Part shown: positions 26,001-33,898 of the stretch, piece after piece
Layout of the letters: each line of letters begins with the position of its first letter
Position numbering within the stretch: the stretch's first letter is position 1
Assembly: GCF_001039355.2 (NCBI RefSeq)
Contig: NW_019775517.1
Location: 95,693-159,692, forward strand
Origin: Lingula anatina
Lineage: Eukaryota > Brachiopoda > Lingulata > Lingulida > Lingulidae
Direction: 5' to 3'
Length of the DNA stretch: 64,000 nucleotides
Made by a program: the position numbers and the translations under genes
Notes under the pieces: model-generated
Seen by the model: only the letters and a program-made list of their open reading frames with translations
Databases searched by the model: none
Told to the model about the DNA's origin: nothing

Positions 26001-29000
26001 CCGCGCGGACACCGGGCAGGAGAATCGGGGCGCCATCTTTGATAACAAAGTGCACACTTCCATTGAGATAATACACATCAAGGATGTCGCCGAAGAGTAA
26101 TATCTGATGCCGCCTCACGCGACCATCGTCAACGGGTTTGATTTGAAACATCAGTGTTATTGCCGACTTCATGCTGAAGATATCTGGACTCATTATCTCT
26201 ACGAAAGACGTTGTATTCTCAAGAAATTCGATTGCCCCTTCCGGTTCACCATTGACTCCAATTGAGTACGTGGTGTTGTTCATCCGTCCGTGGAAACCTT
26301 GGCCGCTGAGATCGCTAGCGCCATGTTCCAGACCAAGCTTCCATAAACCACGCAAGCCTGGAACTGTATGATATACCACTGAATTAGCAGAGATGTTTCT
26401 TTTTAATATTCAATATCTAAAGCACTGAAATTTCGGGACAAAATGGACATGTGTTTAAAAATAGCCCTTCCACTACCATCAACGCATTACAAAATAGGTA
26501 TATAACAGTAACGGCTTTAGCCTTTTGCTAACTTGCAAAGGACGGGTGAAATGATCAAGCTTATTGTTTTTATACCATTACAGAGGATAGGTATAACTGG
26601 CACATATATCAAAATCTAATTTGTCTTTTCATTTTCATGTGTTTAAGAATTTTTCAGTCGCGTCAAGCACTGTATCACCTACTTGGGAACATAGTCGAAT
26701 GTCTTCGAAATTGGTCCAAAACGTGGTTCAATTCAGACATTGATTCCAGGGAAACAAGATGGCCGCCATCTTGACTGCATACATTTTGTGCGTCCGACCA
26801 CGGCCTCATTCCGACAAAAGCCTTGTAGCAGGAGTTGGCCCGTCGGTAGGTGTAGCCTGGCGGACATTTTATTTGGTCGACGTGGCATGTTCCAGAGCTG
26901 TCACATTTTGTAGGTTCTAAAAGTCAGCCAAAAAAGAACAATTGGTATAGTAAGAATCATTAAATAATAAGTTCGGGTCATTTTTGTCTTAAAATGACGT
27001 TGATTTTACGCTCAACTATTCTTGTTACATGTACGTGTATTCCCATGTCCAAAATGTATGGTGAGGCTCAAAGGGACAGTAGACACTTTTTAAGCCTGAA
27101 ATAATAATATCGCTTATGTGTGTGTTTGTGTGTGAGAGAGAGAGAGAGAGAGAGATAAGAGCGAGAGACCAACCATATGGTGTCCAAGGCGTTCCATCTT
27201 GAGGGACACTAGGCTCACGTAACAATAAGGTCGCCGCGTTGATCTGCCGAGAGGCGTTACATTCACGGATTCCGTTCAGATACTGGTCTATAGCTGCAAC
27301 AAAAAACAGTTTTCGTCACTACGTGTAGCACCATATGAAATTGACTTCAGTTTAAGTGTCGTGATGATATAAGTAACAGTGGAAATATGCCACCTGAAAT
27401 CGTTAAACTATAACCTAATGACGTACTTTTACACATGATAAAAACAATGTTAATAAAAATAACAATAATTATTACAATGATATAATATAACATTTAAATG
27501 AACCATTGAAGATAGATAAAAAATGATATATTATAAAAAACTGTCAAATTTGATCTTATATATTAAACCCATTAAGTTCTCTAAATGACTTGCAGACCTT
27601 ACCTATACAAGGCGGAAATGAACGAGACCACCCCTCGCTATTGTAAGATACCGTTTTTATTCTTGAACCATCGGGAAATATATGTCCACGTTTGCACACT
27701 GTGGTCATCGTCATATCATTCTGGTTTACGTACACGTAGGCGGGCGTGTCAATGACCTCGAGTGCACAGGCAAGCGACGGTCCTCCGGAATGGGTACAAT
27801 CTGAATAAATAAATAGGTCATAACAAATAAGACAATGAATGCCGCCACTTATGATAATATCATTCTCTTTTCAGTATAATATCAAACAACGACTTGATGA
27901 AGTAGTAATCAACATTGTTAATCTATGCCCCCTTTACAAATATTATTGTTTTAATTGCACATATATTTAAGCTAGGCGTGATCTCCTACCGTGAGCGGAG
28001 TGGTTGTTTCTAGCGCATATGAATGGGTGTTTGCTTATATAGCAGTCTCTTAAACTGGCCCTGAAAATATAGATATTGGTGTATGTTAAAGAAGGCTCTA
28101 GATCAGAGACACCTTTGCCATTCTGTATTACCTATAGCATGCTTGTATATTGAGAATGCGACGTTTGTTCGCAATATTTTTAATCAAATGAACTGTGTCA
28201 AACTTAGGTTAACTGCGTCTTGGGCCCTATTCAGAATGGATGATCCGAGTACTTACTGATCCGCCGTCTAAATATGGCCGACCACAGTTCAAAATCGATG
28301 CCGCTGATTCCTGATGGTCTTCCCGCCTCCACACGCGCCGTCGCTGCAGAGGCCTAGCAATTAAACCTCGGAGCAGAGATTTAATCCGTTTAAAGGCGCG
28401 TAAGGAGTTTGGGAGACCGTCAAGAATCAGTGGCATCGCTTTTGAACTGTGGTCAGCCATTTTAGTCGGCAGATCAGTAAGTACTCGGTTCATCCATTCT
28501 AAATGGGGCCTTACATCTCGTGGTTACACGATTTCTTCATAATGTGTCTACGTTTCGTGTATTCTATGAATCCTTACATTTTATATATTATAGAAAGATG
28601 TATGCTATCAAACCTAAAGTGCTCTTGAAACTGATCGAGTTTGTGGAGCAGAAGCGCTTGGCAAACGGATTCTGTATGATTAATATTGTCAAAGGCAGCG
28701 TCTGGAAGCACGAATGAACAAATAAATAAGAACAAAAGAAAAGATAGACGTCAGAAATAATAAAAAGCACGAATCAAAAGTAACATAACAAAAATAAAAC
28801 AGAAAAGAGCGAAAATGACAAGTTTTTTAGGAAAGTTACTACTTTGACGTTCCAGGGCGTTTCCTTAACCCATACACACACAAATGTGTTACGTGTAAAA
28901 ACAACTGTTTCTATCCACATTTTGAGAATCCCCAAACATCCTCACCTTCCCTTTTAGGATACTCTAACTCTCCTTACCAGCATTTTCTCTTCAAGTTATT

Positions 29001-30706
29001 TTCTGTTTACAACGACTATACTATGCTTCCCCTGCTGTTGAAATTTACTGTTGAATGAAAAATGAAATAACGGCTATAACGAACAACTGAAAATACTAAT
29101 CGGATCCTCACCATCAACTACAGTTCCGTCCACCCACCGGAGTGGTGCCGTCTTGTTGTTCCGATACCCTCCGATCCACAAACCAACCTGCGGGCTCAAA
29201 TTAAGGGGGACTTCGTCCCTGAAATTAATATTTATCTGCGTTACCATATAGCATATTGTGAGTACACAATTTTACGCCCAGCACTTGAGAAAATCTCGCT
29301 ATCAAAATCAGACGAAATAGCGCGCACGCAGGGGAAGTAATGGTCAGAAACAATAGCAAACAATAACAATAATATTGCCACATTCTCCTAATTGACCAAC
29401 TTAAATATCTACAATTCACCTCCTTAACATCATGTCCAGGACTTGCTTGTCGCGGTCAGTCTTAACCATCAGAAGATGACCACACAGTTTTTCACATTCC
29501 AGTTTCGCGGTCCAGAAATCTGATGGGGACCCTGATAAGCAGACTTGGCCATAGCCGGGAAGAACTTCGAACCAGGGGCAGAATCCTGAAAGAATTAACA
29601 TAATGTTTATTTCGAATTGTATTTAGAGGCTCCTTTTTAGAGCCCATTTAAGTGTGAAGATGCCATTTTATCTACGAGAAAGTGGGGGTTTCAACCCTTT
29701 GTTAGACCACAAATCTGGCAGTCATATTAACCTTAAGAACATTAATTTATTCTGTCACTCAGAAGATATAAACACAACAAACACTTTCATTTCCTTTCAA
29801 ATGATGCTTAACTGATAAAAATCGCTTCCATTATTAAGTTAACAGTTAAATGTACTTATATTTTTCTGAAAAAAACATCACACTTTTTCATTCTATTCCT
29901 TTTTGCATTTATTTGCATTACAGTGAAATGACGTATAAAATTGTTGATAAACAAAAATACTTATAAAAGATAATACTTAATAACACATCACCTACATAAA
30001 ATTTCAATATACTGTATAGAATGTACAACTATTCAAATCTTGATTAAGATCTAGTGGTAGCTATTCAACATTTTGATTCTGATCTTCGGGCGGTGTTGTA
30101 TAATTCGCAATTATTTATAATGTATGCCCAAGGTATATTACTGAAAAGTGCACGCTTGATGGCATGACACATTTAAAAGGGTGTAACGGCATTAATTTAT
30201 CTCATTTTAAAAGATCTTGGTCAAAGTAAGGCAATGAGTAATGCTGTGCGCGAAGGGGATAAAGGATTTTATAGCCAGTTCCAAGTGCAGATCTACACTT
30301 TGCATTTATACATAAAATCTAAACAGTATTATCTATCAAAGCATTTCTGTTTATCAAAGACATTGAAGATAGTAATGTTGCTGTTGCGGACATACATTAC
30401 TTACAGGGTAAAAGTACATTGTACCTGTACCTACATGGTAGCATGTGAGGCCAAAAAACTGAGGCAAAGATCAATGTGCCGAAAGGACAGTTAAATTCTC
30501 AGTAAATAGGCAGGCTCTCTGTAGAAAGAAGAGGTGCTCCTTCTGGGCACATGGGTATAAAGGTCGCCTGTACACGTTCATTCACTATATTCGCCACGAG
30601 ACTTACCAGGAACATGGCTTGAGGGGACCTCACCCAATAGGCCTAGAACAATCACTGCCGTGATGGGGAACCACCTGGATATGCTATCGAAGTTGCCGAT
30701 CTTCAT
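10782..30706 (-). CDS. Gene B: complete CTLD/LamG/IgGFc-binding/ZP mosaic membrane receptor
   Basis: Exons (5' to 3'): 30706-30607, 29585-29420, 29218-29112, 28701-28614, 28060-27990, 27800-27603, 27293-27174, 26916-26683, 26363-25725, 25510-25298, 25078-24768, 24255-24101, 23905-23754, 19230-18817, 18546-18415, 18033-17902, 17169-17059, 16830-15494, 15170-15083, 14462-14413, a tentative microexon 14147-14132, 13919-13717, 13449-13295, 12862-12696, 12088-11998, 11884-11710, 11496-11337, 11053-10782. All phases agree and the total is 6057 nt, 2018 residues. Approximate layout: signal peptide 1-33; CTLD1 34-177; CCP 178-243; CTLD2 284-361 and 575-645 with LamG 362-574 between; fibrinogen-like 646-851; PPC-like 852-989; EGF and Cys-rich 990-1114; IgGFc 1115-1560; metal-binding 1561-1606; ZP 1607-1875; RKRR about 1901-1904; TM about 1965-1988. 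A cell-surface or shed carbohydrate-binding receptor is inferred. Four exons recur at 22032-23359 as a likely allelic copy. Confidence 0.82.
11410..11424 (-). other. Furin-type cleavage site, gene B
   Basis: Codons for RRKRR then S lie in exon 11496-11337, downstream of HCHDPNEIPEK and about 60 residues before the transmembrane helix. The position equals that of gene A. Confidence 0.75.
11710..13919 (-). CDS. Gene B exons: ZP domain
   Basis: Exons 13919-13717, 13449-13295, 12862-12696, 12088-11998 and 11884-11710. ZP-N Cys: QITC, QQCLF, DACGVSV and VSCIF. ZP-C: ANCTAYP, QNGCGDGLV, FKFNDHEVVFFKCVVLLC, PFCTM. The 155-nt and 175-nt exons equal their gene A counterparts. For the second exon the donor gtaagt after 13295 gives the phase needed by the next exon, rather than the upstream gtatgt. 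Confidence 0.8.
12138..12440. repeat. Degenerate copy of the TTAAAGGG-ended MITE
   Basis: Begins ttaaagggttaaaaaccctt and shares the internal words ttttggca, ttttcccggg, cttaccaatggtt-like and gtcacgtgga with the 345-bp copies at 41754 and 59067. The right end is not clear. It lies in a gene B intron. Confidence 0.55.
14413..15170 (-). CDS. Gene B exons: DNDCDG-type metal-binding repeats
   Basis: Exon 15170-15083 carries GDLVDNDCDGSVDEEVVNG; exon 14462-14413 carries DDDNDGLIDEDVVNHG. These acidic motifs match gene A and suggest calcium binding. A microexon (14147-14132, K-Y-H-P-V) is proposed only because the next exon needs a phase shift; it has a weak acceptor. Confidence 0.7.
15494..16830 (-). 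CDS. Gene B exon: IgGFc-binding domain
   Basis: A single open 1337-nt exon, phase 1 to 0, about 446 residues. Conserved landmarks: GGYLAIPVDAWGQEYMAAC, YQTFHVYQL, VSDKPVGLICGS, MMIEMMPPISTWGQTYV, VLTSLQQSPSRSTFVAGQ and IEYAFPVGALYQETH. It is the N-terminal family domain of FCGBP, found in many invertebrate secreted proteins. No frame defects are present, in contrast to gene A. Confidence 0.85.
17059..18546 (-). CDS. Gene B exons (copy 1): two EGF-like modules and a Cys-rich module
   Basis: Exons 18546-18415 (DCLTDAECQKYDAASWC then CECRPGFVSDQFSHC, six Cys), 18033-17902 (MDCNNDLDCTSAVYGSTCN then CTCKPNWYERENEC, six Cys) and 17169-17059 (PCMCGCDATGFCSNKDEDAA then CHCG). All are phase 1-1. The second differs from copy 2 by two residues in the loop (TDST here, ADSP there). 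The third has no second copy. Confidence 0.75.
17628..19278. repeat. Falsely repeated block, left copy (allele 1)
   Basis: Near-identical, in the same orientation, to 21747-23407, with scattered SNPs and small indels, including introns. It ends exactly at the single n at 19279. It contains three exons of gene B. Confidence 0.85.
18817..19230 (-). CDS. Gene B exon (copy 1): PPC-like beta-sandwich domain
   Basis: 414-nt phase 1-1 exon with GDVIYSFVVQ, MRLYGGVNP, VLSDDEGDSLNPRIMARL and HTYYIVVSGT. It matches gene A 708-1124. An almost identical copy lies at 22946-23359; both encode the same peptide. The join 'n' at 19279 is 49 nt upstream of this exon. Confidence 0.7.
19292..20524 (+). CDS. Gypsy-type integrase (C-terminal part of Pol)
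   Basis: A 410-codon frame without a start of its own. It shows the HHCC zinc-binding segment (HRGHAGC ... ENCTVCLS), the integrase core with ATDLF, ISDNGPQFS and SNGLAERAV supplying D, D and E, and a basic C-terminal region with PGDRVMLESK. It catalyses insertion of retroelement DNA. The frame is intact from the contig edge to its stop, so the copy may be young. Confidence 0.85.
   Translation: MEELKAATAKDPILKKVCSAVHEGWPKSEKNCDPDLRQYFAFRDEIIVDQGVVLKGSRIIVPATLQHEYALKAHRGHAGCQATKSRAKDIMYWPSMMKDIDSIVENCTVCLSMKKHQQKEPLMSYPVPTRPWSIVATDLFEWRGVNYMVTVDSYTSWYEVNTLGNSTASATVIKKLKSHFARFGIPDILISDNGPQFSAREFKEFSQAWKFNHVTSSPHFPSSNGLAERAVQAAKALLEKSAREGSDPYLNLLNSRNVPRDPVLGSAAQRMMARRTKSDIPIDESLLAQKILDPEIITHRLSERRLQQKNTYDKTAKPLPALQPGDRVMLESKTGYNKPGIITKETAPRSYNVQCDDGSELRRNRRHILKMPDQHKLSPDSGEMKPDNQDSAKITRSGRVIRPPKRLIEE
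20681..21049. repeat. 369-bp segment repeated across the gap (left)
   Basis: Identical to 21152-21520 except for about two bases. Both abut the N run. It contains short GACTGTTGAAAGTGAATTCA-type tandem units and a doubled ttgactttgatgttaatg unit. Confidence 0.85.
21050..21151. other. Assembly gap (102 N)
   Basis: Run of N inside the retroelement. Confidence 1.
21152..21520. repeat. 369-bp segment repeated across the gap (right)
   Basis: Second copy of 20681-21049, followed by the 3' end of the element. Confidence 0.85.
21601..21746 (+). mobile_element. 3' LTR of the gypsy element
   Basis: 146 bp, starts tgtaaatag and ends cataaaca, preceded by a purine-rich tract, with an aataaa near 21691. 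Short for an LTR but with correct ends. Confidence 0.7.
21747..23407. repeat. Falsely repeated block, right copy (allele 2)
   Basis: Contains exon copies 22163-22032, 22671-22540 and 23359-22946 on the minus strand, matching gene B exons 18033-17902, 18546-18415 and 19230-18817. All splice sites and frames are intact. If this were a real tandem duplication, gene B would have five EGF-type modules and two PPC-like domains; the contig breaks argue against it. Confidence 0.8.
23754..25078 (-). CDS. Gene B exons: Caspr/neurexin-IV-type fibrinogen-like domain
   Basis: Exons 25078-24768, 24255-24101 and 23905-23754. Markers in order: FRTCEDVGS, LPPFTVTCGFDYTTGTFHLS, YVQAHCSNAVIFGGDYWWKS, DWGGASTNSSTCACAGSESG, then CHCDGKGNATDSGFLSDQRY and YLPLRGVFISGT. 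The RTC start, WGG-x-CxC segment and D-x-G-x-L-x(4-6)-LP ending are those of the fibrinogen-like region of contactin-associated proteins and some collagen-like proteins. Confidence 0.75.
25298..25510 (-). CDS. Gene B exon: C-terminal half of second C-type lectin-like domain
   Basis: Phase 1-1 exon with GGLWIGAHEVGGQFRWTSG, CLLLRPFGFHNVDCQQEQRE and FICEI: the WIG core, a W-x-x-G loop and the terminal C-(x)-FICE of a CTLD. Confidence 0.8.
25725..26363 (-). CDS. Gene B exon: laminin-G/pentraxin-like domain inside the CTLD intron
   Basis: A single 639-nt phase 1-1 exon encodes a ConA-like lectin/LamG fold. It begins GLRGLWKLGLEHGASDLSGQ, has strands with SAITLMFQIKP, WTSLALTYDHSTKVLVLWK and an ending with FQIYDRALGLEDM. 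LamGL and pentraxin folds bind glycans or proteins. The exon is symmetric, so it can be included or skipped without changing the frame. Skipping it would give an intact CTLD2. Confidence 0.75.
26683..26916 (-). CDS. Gene B exon: N-terminal half of second C-type lectin-like domain
   Basis: A phase 1-1 exon with KCPPGYTYRRANSCYKAF, then AQNVCSQDGGHLVSLES, the classic start of a CTLD (disulfide hairpin and HLVSLES helix). The matching C-terminal half is at 25298-25510, but a laminin-G-like exon lies between them. Confidence 0.8.
27603..27800 (-). CDS. Gene B exon: sushi/CCP-like module
   Basis: One phase 1-1 exon of 198 nt encodes four widely spaced Cys around Y-V-Y-V, TVCKRGHIFPDGSR and GWSRSFPPC. 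The third-Cys region and the W-then-C ending fit a sushi (CCP) module, common beside lectin domains in immune proteins. The following exon 27293-27174 is a 40-residue linker without a recognised fold. Confidence 0.65.
27990..29585 (-). CDS. Gene B exons: first C-type lectin-like domain
   Basis: Four exons, 29585-29420, 29218-29112, 28701-28614 and 28060-27990. They show AKLECEKLCGHLLMVKTDRD (N-terminal half), GLWIGGYRNNKTAPLRWVDG (WIG and W-x-D-G core), ESVCQALLLHKLDQF, then RDCYISKHPFICAR (C-terminal disulfide and FIC). The phases 1-2-1-2-1 chain correctly. The QPD/EPN carbohydrate motif is not evident, so classic Ca-dependent sugar binding is uncertain. The third exon reads only on the minus strand; the plus-strand frame there is a shadow. 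Confidence 0.8.
28222..28510. mobile_element. Fold-back MITE in gene B intron
   Basis: Imperfect terminal inverted repeats of about 60 bp: the left end gggccctattcagaatgg is complementary to the right end ccattctaaatggggcc, and acttactgat pairs with atcagtaagt. The element is 289 bp, with no transposase. The 88-codon frame inside is a by-product. Confidence 0.75.
30607..30706 (-). CDS. Gene B first coding exon: signal peptide
   Basis: The ATG at 30706-30704 starts MKIGNFDSISRWFPITAVIV, followed by LGLLGEVPSSHVP: a basic start, a hydrophobic core and a polar end, a good signal peptide. The exon ends before gtaagt in phase 1 and joins the CTLD1 exon in frame. No TATA box was seen upstream; 30700-30830 is relatively GC-rich. 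Confidence 0.8.
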
Positions 30707-31848
30707 TTTCTTCCCTTCTGGGCACCCGTTCAGGTCGCCAGCGGCCGTGCAACTCCCAGCGACGGAGACCTCACGAATGGCAATCTTCGCAGGACCGAGT
30801 GGTTCTCGCGTGCTCGTGAGGGCGTGACCATAATGTCAAGGTTACAAGGTCCTGATCAGAATTCCGGTCAAATTTTCCTGGTCAGTTTGTTAGTATTTGA
30901 TAGTATATGTAGATAGTATATAACACAATGCTGCAAGGACGGGAGAAATAAGCGCACTTAAAAATTCAATCGTTTCGATGAAAATTCAGTTATAGAATGA
31001 ATGCATGGTTATTACATATGTGGGTTTTGTGAATTGTATATATTTTGGGTATTTATTCTCGGGTATTGGACACGTTTTTAATTTACATGCCAAAAAGATG
31101 TTTCAGAGGATATATTCGCAACTTATGTGCCTGACCAAAGATGCACAATGCTTCACATGGTACTTCAACGAGAGACGAGTAGACGAAAACATTCGTTTTT
31201 TTTTTTTAAATCTCATTTAATGTTATTTTGTATATCATAGTACATCATATTTTTTACAAATAAGATTTATAAAATTTCCTTTCATGGAACATTTAGCAAA
31301 CTTGAGTTTTATTGAAGGCCCTTTAACACAAAGTGGTGCGTCTTTCTATTAACGAGGGCGAGATTCCTATAGATAACACTTATTGCAATGTTTGTCTTGT
31401 TCATCGCAGGTTTTAACTTAAAAGTCGTGAAAATTACTGAGTCAAAAGTCTGACAATGATAATACAAATAAATGGATAGAATGAAAATGTGACTGATTGC
31501 CAGAGGTAATATAATTCATGTTGCATTATATCAAATTAAATCTTCTTAAATGTTAGTTGAATTTTCCCGATTTGAAGTTTGATGAGTCTTAGTTCTATTC
31601 ATCCGATTTGGTATTTTCATTACTATTTGTGCATGCTCTGGCCTTATCTACACCAGTTTCTCTCTTTGACGCTGTGCAGTTTGGCATTCTAGTTCAATAT
31701 TATTTGTCATAAGTCAGACGTTTTGAACACTTCTTGAATAAACTGCCTTTTTTTAATTAGCATTAAACCTAGAATCTTATTTTCCGAAATATATTTTGCA
31801 TAAGATGAGCAATTACGACAAATAATCAAGAGTATTTTTTTCAACATT
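30707..31848. other. Intergenic, gene B promoter side
   Basis: No genes recognised. It includes the presumed gene B promoter (GC-richer 30700-30830) and, toward the right, the 3' end of the secreted-peptide gene with a minus-strand AATAAA near 31850. Confidence 0.5.
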
Positions 31849-32135
31849 TATTCAATGGTGAAGGGTGTATGGTGTACAGGTATAATAAAACGTATATTTA
31901 ATGCAGAAGTAGAAAGGAATTAAATAACCAACTACATCAAATAGTGTCTATAAAATTGAAATATCCTGTTCATTCTAGAAATTTGCTATGCACATCGATG
32001 CGAGGTAAAAAACGATCGTTTGACGTAAATCATAATAGTCATCATAAAAGTGTCAGAAGTGAAAGCCGCATACTTCACGTAGAAATGACGGCTGTCTCGG
32101 AGATATGACGACGGCCGCTGCAGTTTGATCAAGCC
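31849..32135 (-). other. Probable 3' UTR exon of the secreted-peptide gene
   Basis: The acceptor tttcag just before 32135 faces the donor at 32460. The exon would run to a minus-strand AATAAA near 31850. It holds no convincing frame of its own. Confidence 0.45.
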
Positions 32136-32394
32136 CTGAAATAAGAGAAAAAAGAAATATGAAATGTTTCGAACTTTATAAGTCATAAGGATCTCTTTGA
32201 TTAATTTGGTTTCAAAATGTTTATTATTTTCTTTCATTTTTGATTGGAACTATTGACATTTCTTGTTCATAAAAGTCATTATGCACGTTTGTCTCTTAAT
32301 ATTCTGTTTTAAAACAGTTACCACAGAACACAATCAGATTTTTTACAACTAGTTCAACTTTTACATCCTGTCTGTTTGTTTGAAAGCCTGCCTT

Positions 32395-32457
32395 CCTCTC
32401 TCTCACTCTCTCCCCCCTCTCTCTCTCTCTCCCTCTTTCTCCTCTCTCTCTCTCCCT
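32395..32457. repeat. (CT)n-rich microsatellite
   Basis: Imperfect CT/CCT run in the 3' UTR intron of the secreted-peptide gene. Confidence 0.85.
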
Positions 32458-32474
32458 TACCTTTCTCAGCACAT

Positions 32475-32654
32475 TTAGTATGGGTAATATGAGCTGCTGG
32501 ATTTAGTGCCGTAACTACTCGAAGATTTGCCGTAGCTGCTTCCTGAGCTGCTCTTGCCGTAGGAGTCANGGCCGGGGAAAGGGTAGTAAGGTTTTCCTTT
32601 ATAAGCAGTGGCCGCAGCCAGAACAGCAAAGAGCACCAGCACGGACAGCTTCAT
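32475..32654 (-). CDS. Small secreted Tyr/Ser/Gly-rich peptide
   Basis: A 59-residue frame. The start MKLSVLVLFAVLAAATA is a clean signal peptide. The mature part (about 42 residues) has KGKPYYPFPG, then three SYGK/SYGT-type repeats spaced by Ser runs, and ends SSSSYYPY. One codon contains the ambiguous base at 32569. Such low-complexity Tyr/Gly/Ser peptides occur in extracellular matrices, adhesives and shells; the actual role is unknown. A TATA box lies about 60 nt upstream. A donor (gtaaggg) follows 14 nt after the stop and an acceptor lies at 32136-32137, so the 3' UTR is probably spliced. The frame is too short to be caught by usual length cut-offs. Confidence 0.75.
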   Translation of the reverse strand: MKLSVLVLFAVLAAATAYKGKPYYPFPGXDSYGKSSSGSSYGKSSSSYGTKSSSSYYPY

Positions 32655-32714
32655 TGTTTACGGTGACACGACAAAATAGTTTGGGATGTGCGATACGTGT
32701 TCATAATCCGAGTA

Positions 32715-32722
32715 TATTTATA
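32715..32722 (-). promoter_or_regulatory. TATA box of the secreted-peptide gene
   Basis: TATAAATA on the minus strand within ggtatataaatatac, 61 nt upstream of the ATG, which predicts a transcription start about 30 nt upstream of the coding frame. Confidence 0.6.
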
Positions 32723-33362
32723 TACCAACGAGTTGCATGTTATAAAGGTATTCCTTCTTTTTCTAAAGAAGTTAAAGATATTTAAATTGATCTTATCACA
32801 GGTTGAGCGTTTTTGGTGAGAGAAATCACAACTTCTTTTCACTTATATTAATGAGATTACGTACTGGCACGAAACAAGAACAAACGACAACTGCAATAAA
32901 TTGCATTTCAGTGTGAAATTTGTTACCGCATAAGCTATTTACTTTAGTATGCATCTGTCTTGATCGCCTGAAACAACATATCAAAAGCATTTGTAGGTTC
33001 TTATCTCCATTTTTCATTAACAACAAGCGCCAGGAGTCTGTAGACTGCAGTCTGCCTTATGATAAAATTATGATAAAATAAGGATAATTTCCTGAAAAAG
33101 AAACACTCTTACGGTGCACTCTTACGATGGGGTAAAAGAAGTCTGATTTTTATGATAAATAAAACATTTATTTTGTTGATTTTTATTCAATTTCTCTATT
33201 GTGTCTTCTAAAACTGTCTAACTGTTAAATCGAGCTCCAATTGTTCAGTTTTGTCAAATACACTCAGTTAATGACACATAATCATTAAACAGATATAACC
33301 TAACGATTTCTTTAACAAATATGCCCAATTACAACAAAAGGCTTTTAAGACATTTAAATCAT

Positions 33363-33898
33363 TTAAAGGGATGACAACTCTTTATTTTGGTGCCACAAAA
33401 ATGGGGTAAACGACAAAATTTCCCTAATTTCCAGTGGTTAACGAATCCTTTCCGTCATTCAAAGTTAGTCAATTGTTATTTAAAGTGTGATTTTTGTAAT
33501 AATCTCTTTAGAGATGATTACGGAGGGAAGCGATCTATGAAGGTCCACGTGGTTCGAAGGCAAGCACAGATTTCATAATAATTGCGATAATAATAATAAT
33601 AATCATAATAATAATAATAATACGGGGCCACATTTTCAAAAGAATTTTCTCCAAATGTTTTTAACCTTGTACATTGAGGTTTTAATAATAATTGGTCCTT
33701 AGATCTTATCGAGCGATTTGATGTGTCACAGAGATAATCCGGTGCAAGTCTATAGCAGCATGAGCGTATATTAATTTTTTGAAAAAAATAACCGCCATTT
33801 TGGTGGTAAAATTGAAATTATTATATTTCTATGTGCTGACTACAGTTGTGGAAATTTTGACTCTCATGTGATGGGTTGTTATCCCTTTACGTTTTAAC
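33363..33898. mobile_element. Diverged TTAAAGGG-ended MITE with internal expansion
   Basis: Starts tttaaagggatgacaactct, shares the cagtggttaacgaatcc and caaagttagtc words with the intact copies, and ends ggttgttatcccttta. It is longer than 345 bp, partly because of an (AAT)n tract near 33590. Confidence 0.6.

Noticed and set aside
28520..28717. Plus-strand 65-codon frame with a protein-like look (KVLLKLIEFVEQKRLANGF)
   Set aside because: It is the reverse of the third CTLD1 exon of gene B (28701-28614), which has proper splice sites and CTLD residues on the minus strand.
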